From: Desulfovibrio sp.
Lineage (GTDB): Bacteria; Desulfobacterota; Desulfovibrionia; Desulfovibrionales; Desulfovibrionaceae
Direction: 5' to 3'
Assembly: GCA_009773975.1 (NCBI GenBank)
Contig: VSMX01000135.1
Location: forward strand, 1-6,061
DNA: 6,061 bases
Each line of letters opens with the position of its first letter. Within the stretch, counting starts at the first letter, position 1. Of this stretch, positions 1-4,233 are shown one piece after another. A model generated the notes under the pieces. It did no database searches. It saw only the letters and a list, made by a program, of their open reading frames with translations, and was not told the origin of the DNA. Both the position numbers and the translations under genes were made by a program.

Positions 1-219
1 ACTCCTTATTGCTCCGCCCTCCCGAACCTTTTCATACCTTGCATCCAACACCAGATATGGAAAAGCTTCGTCAGGATGGCGTTCCGCAAATTCATGTGGT
101 TGCTCATCAAGGCGTTTTACAATTGCGCTTATGGAACTGGCTGAAAATTCATGTCCGCATAGCTCTTCAGTTATGGCTTTTACCTTTCTGGATGAAAGTG
201 AACAAATAGGTAATGCAAT
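1..219 (-). pseudogene. IS256/Mutator-family transposase fragment, 5'-truncated and cut by the window edge
   Basis: The minus strand is open from about 219 down to position 1. From about position 195 onward it reads like the middle of an IS256-family (Mutator-type) DDE transposase: SSRKVKAITEELCGHEFSAS, then a segment ending in KRLDEQ, then FPYLVLDARYEKVREGGAIR. In that family, LDARYEKVRE surrounds the first catalytic aspartate; here the aspartate codon is at about 43-45. The N-terminal DNA-binding part is missing. Family-like sequence stops near 195-205, and in-frame stops follow at 220-222 and 235-237. There is no ATG in the fragment. The C-terminal half, if present, lies left of the window. 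I infer a decayed insertion-sequence remnant rather than an expressed gene. The DNA is more AT-rich than the genes to its right, consistent with transfer. Family assignment is by motif recognition. Confidence 0.8.
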
Positions 220-279
220 TTAGCAGGGCCCGGTTTATAACTTGTGATTTTTTGTCTGGCATCGCTTCTGGATTCATTC

Positions 280-308
280 TTGTTACATTTTTCAAATCCT
301 GCTATACA
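280..308 (+). promoter_or_regulatory. Putative sigma70 promoter for the GlcG/HbpS-like gene
   Basis: A -35-like TTGTTA (280-285) and a -10-like TATACA (303-308) are separated by 17 nt. Each matches four of six consensus bases, and both lie in AT-rich DNA. The predicted transcription start is near 315, giving a leader of about 35 nt. The -10 is embedded in a small CCTG/CAGG inverted repeat (298-301 and 307-310), which could be an operator but is short enough to be chance. With no clear promoter before tunR, this one may also drive tunR. Confidence 0.45.
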
Positions 309-335
309 GGTAAAACGTCTCATGTCTGGAAAACC

Positions 336-341
336 AAGGAG
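336..341 (+). promoter_or_regulatory. Ribosome binding site of the GlcG/HbpS-like gene
   Basis: AAGGAG lies 8 nt before the ATG at 350. It fixes that start and supports the signal peptide beginning directly at this methionine. Confidence 0.8.
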
Positions 342-349
342 TTCTGCTT

Positions 350-841
350 ATGGCCAAAATTCTGTTTTCCCTCGCGCTTGCCCTTGTTCTGGCGGGACCG
401 GCCCTGGCTGCCGATGTCAGTAAACTGCAGCTTTCCGGTGACATTACGCTCGGGCAGGCCCAGAAAGTGATGGACGGCGCGCTTGCCTTTGCCCGCAAGC
501 AGGGCGTGCCCATGAACATCGCCATTGTCGATGCCGGCGGCAATCTCAAGGAATTCTGCCGCATGGACGGCGCTTTTCTCGGCAGCATCGATATTTCCGC
601 CAAAAAGGCCAAAACCGCCCGTTTCTTCAATATGTCATCCGCCCAGCTTGGCGCTGTTTCCGGGCCCGGCCAGGAACTCTACGGCATTGAAACAACCAAT
701 GGCGGCCTGGTTGTCTTTGGCGGCGGCGAACTGCTAAAGAACAAGGATGGCGTGATCATCGGCGCAATCGGCGTCAGCGGCGGCAGTGTTGCGGAAGACA
801 CCAACGTTGCGAAAGCCGGCGTGGAAGCGCTCAACAAATAA
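350..841 (+). CDS. Exported GlcG/HbpS-family (DUF336) protein
   Basis: The 163-residue product has a clear Sec signal peptide: positive MAK, a hydrophobic stretch at about residues 4-17, and an AxA cleavage site (A18-L19-A20) before ADVSKL. The mature part is one GlcG/HbpS-like domain. Recognisable family features are the helix at ~35-52, the IAIVDAGGNL strand-turn (57-66), the RMDGAF segment (71-76), a lysine/alanine-rich helix (85-91), the GGLVVFGGGELL stretch (118-129) and the C-terminal VIIGAIGVSGGS turn followed by an AEDTNVAKAGVEAL helix (136-161). The usual GG-x-P turn reads GGGE, without the proline. Known relatives include the haem-binding HbpS of Streptomyces, the C-terminal domain of PduO, and GlcG of glycolate operons. 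The biochemical role of most members is unproven. The predicted location is periplasmic. Its stop is 4 nt before tunR, suggesting co-transcription, but a terminator-like hairpin follows at once. A direct role in tungsten metabolism is inference from position only. Confidence 0.85.
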   Translation: MAKILFSLALALVLAGPALAADVSKLQLSGDITLGQAQKVMDGALAFARKQGVPMNIAIVDAGGNLKEFCRMDGAFLGSIDISAKKAKTARFFNMSSAQLGAVSGPGQELYGIETTNGGLVVFGGGELLKNKDGVIIGAIGVSGGSVAEDTNVAKAGVEALNK

Positions 842-845
842 TCCC

Positions 846-1871
846 ATGCGCCCGGCAGAGGCTGCGCTACCGGGCTTTTCGCTTTTCTTGAAGGAAAATT
901 CCACTGCACTTGCCTCAGGCGAGCTTGAAGCACTCACAGAGGCCTGGGCAATCTGGGCCTCGTCCGCGCCCACGCCACTGCGCAGCATTGCGAGGGCCAG
1001 GGCGCATCTTGTTTTTTTGCTCATCCGCCACGGTGGCCTGCGCCTTGGAGAAGCTCTGGCCATCTCGCCAGATGGCCAGCTTGATCTGGAAAGCGGCCTG
1101 CTTGAAGTTGCCGGCGACAATGCCAGGAGAGTTTTTCTTTCCCCTGGCGGAGTCAGGAGCCTCAGGCGAATATTGACGCTGCCAGAAGCCCGGGATGCCA
1201 ATTTCAATCGTCTTGACCCCGGCTTTGTAAGGCGCACGTTTTACGCGCTTGCCAAAAACGCCGGCCTTGACAGCGCAAGGTGCGGCCCAAGGGCACTTCG
1301 CTACGCGCGCGGGCTTGAGCTGCTTGGCCTGCACATGCCGCTCAACCTTGTCCGGGAATACCTGGGCCTGCGCGCTCCGGGCCAGTTCGCGGCCTTTCTG
1401 CAATTTGGCGGCCTGCAGACCGGCGGCAAGGCCCTGCGCGAAAAGCAGACCAGCCACGGTGTGCGCGGCAATGCCTTCATGGCCATTGTAACAGACATTG
1501 AGACCGGCCTGAAAAGCGCCCTTGTGCGGCTGAACACCCTCTCCGGCCTGCCATTGGCCAGCCTCTGCCCAATGAATGAGTTCATAAGCGCGGACCCGGC
1601 CCCCGGGCAAACGCTCTGGACCTTCATTGATCCCGGCATGATCTTCATTTCCCGCCATGCCGGTTCCCCCGATTTTGCGAATTATTTTTCCGGCAAGCTT
1701 TGCTCCTTCCGCCAGGATCCGGTGGAGGGCCTGCTCGGGCTTGCCCTGGCCGATGGCGCGCTTCTGGAAGCCAGGATAGGCAACCTGGAATTGCCCGATC
1801 CCGCGCCAGAAAACGGGGAAAGGCTTTTCGCCCGTTTTTCGGCCCGCGCCGTGGCCATTTGCGCAAATTGA
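846..1871 (+). CDS. tunR: TunR-type tungstate/molybdate-responsive regulator: inactive Xer-like recombinase fold plus tandem Mop/TOBE domains
   Basis: This 341-residue protein has two parts. Residues ~45-190 resemble the catalytic domain of tyrosine recombinases. GGLRLGEAL (64-71) carries the box-I arginine, R66. ALRYARGLELLGLHMPLNLVR (150-170) matches box II, with R152 kept but the flanking histidines replaced by R149 and Y153. EYLGLRAPGQFAAF (171-184) is the end of the domain; the LGH histidine is L175 and F184 falls where the nucleophilic tyrosine should be. It should therefore bind DNA but not cut it. Residues ~205-270 (RGNAFMAIVTDIETG...) and ~278-340 (NYFSGKLCSF...) look like two Mop/TOBE oxyanion-binding domains, as in ModE. 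This is the architecture of TunR, described in sulfate-reducing deltaproteobacteria as a tungstate-responsive regulator of molybdate/tungstate uptake. The ATG at 846 lacks a Shine-Dalgarno sequence and lies 4 nt after the previous stop, suggesting translational coupling. The only other early in-frame start is TTG 888. Regulation of tupA, and perhaps AOR, is inferred from adjacency. Confidence 0.85.
   Translation: MRPAEAALPGFSLFLKENSTALASGELEALTEAWAIWASSAPTPLRSIARARAHLVFLLIRHGGLRLGEALAISPDGQLDLESGLLEVAGDNARRVFLSPGGVRSLRRILTLPEARDANFNRLDPGFVRRTFYALAKNAGLDSARCGPRALRYARGLELLGLHMPLNLVREYLGLRAPGQFAAFLQFGGLQTGGKALREKQTSHGVRGNAFMAIVTDIETGLKSALVRLNTLSGLPLASLCPMNEFISADPAPGQTLWTFIDPGMIFISRHAGSPDFANYFSGKLCSFRQDPVEGLLGLALADGALLEARIGNLELPDPAPENGERLFARFSARAVAICAN
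850..886 (+). terminator. Terminator-like hairpin between the GlcG-like gene and tunR, overlapping the first tunR codons
   Basis: GCCCGG (850-855) pairs with CCGGGC (870-875) across a 14-nt loop. TTTT (876-879) follows, and a second TTTT at 883-886. This is the form of a Rho-independent terminator for the upstream gene. It lies inside tunR if translation starts at 846, so it may act as an attenuator or give partial read-through. The loop is rather long and the first T-run short, so activity is uncertain. Confidence 0.5.
1857..1868. promoter_or_regulatory. 12-bp perfect palindrome at the -35 region of tupA
   Basis: ATTTGCGCAAAT is fully self-complementary and covers the last codons of tunR, ending just before its TGA stop (1869-1871). 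It overlaps the place where the -35 element of the tupA promoter would lie (TTGCGC, 1859-1864). Position and symmetry make it an operator candidate for a dimeric regulator such as TunR. The binding protein is not shown by the sequence. Confidence 0.4.
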
Positions 1872-1886
1872 ATTTTGTGTTATGCT
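1859..1886 (+). promoter_or_regulatory. Putative extended -10 promoter of tupA
   Basis: TATGCT (1881-1886) matches four of six -10 bases and is preceded by TG one base upstream (TGtTATGCT, 1878-1886), an extended -10. The best -35 is weak: TTGCGC at 1859-1864, with 16-nt spacing. Extended -10 with poor -35 is typical of promoters needing or accepting activator help. The predicted start is around 1893, giving a leader of about 50 nt before tupA. Confidence 0.5.
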
Positions 1887-1902
1887 GGGGCCACGGCAAA
1901 AT
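1872..1902. promoter_or_regulatory. 31-bp interrupted inverted repeat over the tupA -10, candidate TunR site
   Basis: ATTTTG (1872-1877) and CAAAAT (1897-1902) are perfect inverted arms around a 19-bp centre, spanning the -10 and the predicted start. The overall size is close to the ~30-bp sites reported for TunR, and the two-arm layout resembles Xer sites. I do not recall the published consensus well enough to match it base by base, so assignment to TunR is inference. Confidence 0.35.
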
Positions 1903-1910
1903 GCCGTTTT
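1893..1910 (+). promoter_or_regulatory. Hairpin/inverted repeat at the 5' end of the tupA transcript
   Basis: ACGGCA (1893-1898), an AAA loop, and TGCCGT (1902-1907) form a perfect 6-bp inverted repeat followed by TTT. It begins at about the predicted transcription start. It may be a DNA operator, a small 5'-stabilising hairpin or a weak attenuator. It overlaps the right arm of the 31-bp repeat. Confidence 0.4.
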
Positions 1911-1930
1911 ATCCCCCCAACTTAACAAAC

Positions 1931-1934
1931 GGAG
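1931..1934 (+). promoter_or_regulatory. Ribosome binding site of tupA
   Basis: GGAG lies 7 nt before the ATG at 1942. It selects this start over an in-frame ATG at 1882, which overlaps the promoter -10 and would bury the signal peptide behind 20 extra residues. Confidence 0.75.
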
Positions 1935-1941
1935 TTATTTC

Positions 1942-2760
1942 ATGGTATTGAAAAGAATCGCCCTGGCCCTGTTTTTGTGCGCGCTCATGCCCCTTTCCGC
2001 CAATGCGGCCGACAAATTGATGATGGCCACGACAACCAGCACCCAGGACACGGGCCTGCTGGAATACCTCCAGCCATATTTCAAAAAGGATACGGGCATC
2101 GACCTGGCCTGGGTTTCGGTGGGTACGGGCAAGGCCCTGGAGCTTGCCAAAAATTGCGATGCCGATGTTTTGCTGGTGCATGCCCCGGCGGCCGAAAAGA
2201 AATTTGTCGAAGCCGGCCATGGCATTGACCGCCGCCAGATCATGTACAACGACTTTGTCCTGGCAGGCCCGAAGGACGATCCGGCAAAGGTGGCCGGCAA
2301 GGGTATTGCGGAAGCCCTGAAGCAGATTTCCGAAAGCGGCTCCCCCTTTGTGAGCCGCGGCGATGAATCCGGAACGCACAAGGCGGAAAAGAAATTGTGG
2401 AAGGATGCCGGCGTGAATCCGGAAAAGGCCAAAGCATACGTTTCCGCGGGCCAGGGCATGATGGCCCCCTTGCGCATGGCAGCCGAAAAGAAGGGCTATG
2501 TGCTTACCGACCGCGGCACATGGATCAAGTATGACGCCCAGGAAGGCAAGGCCAATCCCCTCGCCATCATTGTGGAAGGCGATACGCCCCTGCGCAACCA
2601 GTACAGCGTGATCACCGTGAATCCCGCCCAGTGCAAAAAGGTTGACGCCGCGCTGGCCAAAAAGTTCGAAGACTGGTGGGTAAGCCCGCAAACCCAGAAG
2701 CTGATCGAGGATTTCCGTTTGCAGGGCAAGCAGCTCTTCTTCCCCAATGCGGGCAAATAG
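1942..2760 (+). CDS. tupA: TupA, periplasmic tungstate-binding protein of the TupABC importer
   Basis: The product has 272 residues. It starts with a Sec signal peptide: MVLKR, a hydrophobic core at about 6-18, and an ANA cleavage site (20-22) before ADKLMMA. The mature N-terminus carries the TupA hallmark TTTSTQDTGLL (30-40), whose TTTS residues belong to the oxyanion pocket in this family. Other family motifs are VGTGKALELAK (60-70), DADVLLVHAP (73-82) and SRGDESGTH (138-146), the latter also associated with the ligand site. The length is normal for TupA. This motif set separates TupA from ModA (molybdate) and PstS (phosphate), so tungstate is the most likely substrate, though molybdate binding cannot be excluded. 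The gene lies 70 nt after tunR with its own promoter-like region containing several symmetric elements. It is separated from tupB by a 20-bp palindrome that may set the expression ratio. Confidence 0.93.
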   Translation: MVLKRIALALFLCALMPLSANAADKLMMATTTSTQDTGLLEYLQPYFKKDTGIDLAWVSVGTGKALELAKNCDADVLLVHAPAAEKKFVEAGHGIDRRQIMYNDFVLAGPKDDPAKVAGKGIAEALKQISESGSPFVSRGDESGTHKAEKKLWKDAGVNPEKAKAYVSAGQGMMAPLRMAAEKKGYVLTDRGTWIKYDAQEGKANPLAIIVEGDTPLRNQYSVITVNPAQCKKVDAALAKKFEDWWVSPQTQKLIEDFRLQGKQLFFPNAGK

Positions 2761-2775
2761 ATCCTGAACAATGAC

Positions 2776-2795
2776 GGCGGAAGCCGGCTTCCGCC
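2776..2795. repeat. 20-bp perfect palindrome in the tupA-tupB junction
   Basis: The arms GGCGGAAGCC (2776-2785) and GGCTTCCGCC (2786-2795) are exact reverse complements. As RNA this folds to an 8-bp GC-rich stem with a CCGG loop. No T-run follows, so it is not a standard terminator. In binding-protein transporter operons such hairpins often protect the 3' end of the upstream message, raising the binding protein over the membrane subunits. That role is inferred. It lies between the genes if tupB begins at 2804. Confidence 0.65.
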
Positions 2796-2803
2796 AACCC
2801 GCC

Positions 2804-3499
2804 ATGAGCTACTTTTCCGATGGCCTTGCCCAGGCCTGGCAATTGCTTGCCGATATGGACAAGGCCACTTTTTCGGCCGTGGAGGTGACTCTTGTCTCCA
2901 CATCCCTTTCCATAGCACTCGCGCTGCTGGCCGGCTTGCCGGCAGGTTTCTGCCTCGGATATTTTTCCTTTCCCGGCAGGCGCGCCCTGCGGCTTGTTTC
3001 CGACACTCTCCTCGCCTTTCCCACAGTGCTTATCGGCCTGATCGTCTATGTTCTGCTTACCTATCGCGGCCCGCTGGGGCATCTGGGGCTTTTGTTCACC
3101 CTGCCCGGCATGGTCATTGGCCAAACCCTGCTTGCCCTGCCCATTGTCGTTTCCTGGACGGCCCAGGCCGTGGAAAGCCAGGATCTGCGCCTGCGCCAGA
3201 CCCTGCTCACCCTTGGCGCCTCACGCGCCCAGCTTGCCTGGCTGACAATCAGGGAAGCCCGCTACGAAATAGGCATGGTCTGCGCCACGGCCTTTGGCAG
3301 GGTGGTTACGGAAGTGGGGGTGGCCATGATGCTTGGCGGCAATATCCGCAATTCCACAAGAACCATGACCACGGCGATTTCCCTCGAAACCAGCAAGGGC
3401 GAATTTGCCCAGGGCATAGCTCTTGGCCTTGTGCTTCTGCTCATCGCCTTTGCCGTCAACGGCTTGCTGGCCTGCCTGAAAGCCAGGAACAGAAAATGA
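2804..3499 (+). CDS. tupB: TupB, tungstate ABC transporter permease
   Basis: From the ATG at 2804 the product has 231 residues, a normal size for TupB-type permeases. Hydrophobic segments lie at about 28-54, 68-88, 97-118, 156-178 and 204-225. The cytoplasmic coupling loop that contacts the ATPase is TLGASRAQLAWLTIREARYEIG (about 136-157), the variant EAA region of this family. RNSTRTMTTAISLETSKGEF (182-201) is a conserved tail segment in TupB proteins. The start is uncertain: ATG 2771 is in frame and would add 11 residues (MTAEAGFRQPA) encoded across the palindrome. Neither start has a good Shine-Dalgarno sequence. I prefer 2804 because MSYFSDGLAQAWQLL resembles the usual amphipathic N-terminus. 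The stop overlaps the tupC start. Confidence 0.9.
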   Translation: MSYFSDGLAQAWQLLADMDKATFSAVEVTLVSTSLSIALALLAGLPAGFCLGYFSFPGRRALRLVSDTLLAFPTVLIGLIVYVLLTYRGPLGHLGLLFTLPGMVIGQTLLALPIVVSWTAQAVESQDLRLRQTLLTLGASRAQLAWLTIREARYEIGMVCATAFGRVVTEVGVAMMLGGNIRNSTRTMTTAISLETSKGEFAQGIALGLVLLLIAFAVNGLLACLKARNRK

Positions 3500-4119
3500 G
3501 CCTGCTTTACGAGAGCCAAAACCTGGTCAAGCGCTATGGGGATGCCGATGCCCTTGTCCTGCCGTCTTTCCGGCTGGAAAAAAACGAAGTCCTGCTCCTC
3601 ACCGGGTCCAACGGCAGCGGCAAGTCCACGCTCCTGCGCATTCTTGCCTTTCTGGAGAAGCCGACTTCAGGCAGCCTGCGCTATTTTGGCGGCGCTATTC
3701 CCCGCCGCGAAGTCACGCTGCTTTTGCAGGAACCATATCTCCTGAAGGAAAGCGTTTTTCGCAATGTTACCATTGGCCTCATGCTGCGCGGCCAAAAGGG
3801 CAATCTCCAGAATGAATACGCGGCCGCCATGGAAATGGCCGGCTTTGAAGACCCGCAGGCCTTTGCGCAGCGCAGGCCGGCCGCCCTTTCCGGCGGTGAG
3901 AAACAGCGCGTGGCCCTGGCTTCCAGGCTGATTCTCAAGCCAGCCGTTCTTCTGCTTGATGAGCCAACTTCGTTTGTCGATGCCAGAAGCGCCGGGATAA
4001 TTGTCGCTGCGCTGAAAAAGCTTTGTCATACAGGCTGCGCCATTGTCTGCGCAACTCACGACCCGGCCCTGGTGGAAGCGCTTGGAGCGCGCTGCCTGCG
4101 GCTGGAAACGCCCGCCTGA
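3496..4119 (+). CDS. tupC: TupC, tungstate ABC transporter ATP-binding protein
   Basis: The 207-residue ATPase has all the catalytic motifs. Walker A is GSNGSGKST (37-45), the Q-loop glutamine is Q78 in LLLQEPYLL, the signature is LSGGEKQR (131-138), Walker B is AVLLLDEP (150-157), the D-loop is FVDAR (160-164) and the H-loop is ATHD (186-189). It is a short, single-domain version without a C-terminal regulatory TOBE extension, as usual for TupC and unlike ModC. Tungstate sensing is therefore left to TunR. The ATG overlaps the tupB stop as ATGA, indicating translational coupling. It acts on the cytoplasmic face with the TupB dimer. A terminator follows 11 nt downstream. Naming the substrate relies on the neighbouring TupA and TupB. 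Confidence 0.92.
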   Translation: MSLLYESQNLVKRYGDADALVLPSFRLEKNEVLLLTGSNGSGKSTLLRILAFLEKPTSGSLRYFGGAIPRREVTLLLQEPYLLKESVFRNVTIGLMLRGQKGNLQNEYAAAMEMAGFEDPQAFAQRRPAALSGGEKQRVALASRLILKPAVLLLDEPTSFVDARSAGIIVAALKKLCHTGCAIVCATHDPALVEALGARCLRLETPA

Positions 4120-4130
4120 TCCATTTCGGT

Positions 4131-4171
4131 CACGCTTGCGCGGATTTGCGGCGAAAGCGTGGCTGTTTTTT
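4131..4171 (+). terminator. Rho-independent terminator after tupC
   Basis: CACGCTT (4131-4137) pairs perfectly with AAGCGTG (4155-4161), with room for minor inner pairing (CGC 4139-4141 with GCG 4148-4150). A run of six T follows at 4166-4171, four bases after the stem. The terminator separates the transporter transcript from AOR. Confidence 0.7.
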
Positions 4172-4178
4172 CCAGTTG

Positions 4179-4208
4179 TTGACCCTGAATCAATTATTGG
4201 CCTATATT
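4179..4208 (+). promoter_or_regulatory. Near-consensus sigma70 promoter of the AOR gene
   Basis: TTGACC (4179-4184) and TATATT (4203-4208) each match five of six consensus bases, with 18-nt spacing. The predicted start is near 4215, leaving a leader of about 19 nt. A direct repeat TATTGGC at 4195-4201 and 4205-4211, exactly 10 bp apart, covers the -10 and may be a regulator site. CAATTATTG (4191-4199) is itself a small palindrome. Confidence 0.65.
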
Positions 4209-4223
4209 GGCGAAAATTATCGT

Positions 4224-4228
4224 GGAGG
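4224..4228 (+). promoter_or_regulatory. Strong ribosome binding site of the AOR gene
   Basis: GGAGG lies 5 nt before the ATG at 4234 and decides that start. An in-frame TTG at 4207 lies within the -10 box and before the predicted transcript start. Confidence 0.85.
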
Positions 4229-4233
4229 AAATT

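Noticed and set aside
9..209. Plus-strand open frame of 66 codons
   Set aside because: It is antisense to the transposase fragment, has no ribosome binding site and no recognisable family.
846..1871. tunR read as an active integrase or part of a mobile element
   Set aside because: The nucleophilic tyrosine and box histidines are missing, it is fused to oxyanion-binding domains, and it sits beside a tungstate transporter. No attachment sites were seen.
1882..1941. Earlier tupA start at ATG 1882
   Set aside because: It overlaps the promoter -10 and would place 20 polar residues before the signal peptide. ATG 1942 has a GGAG site.
915..2805. Long minus-strand open frames (915-1928 and 1909-2805) opposite tunR and tupA
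   Set aside because: They have no family motifs or ribosome binding site, and they overlap genes with clear domains on the plus strand.
4207..4233. Earlier AOR start at TTG 4207
   Set aside because: It lies within the -10 box and upstream of the predicted transcript start. ATG 4234 has GGAGG at ideal spacing and matches the family N-terminus.
1872..4233. A shared operator between the tupA and AOR promoters
   Set aside because: Aligning the two regions by eye gave only short AT-rich matches (around GGC and AAAAT), not enough to claim a common site.
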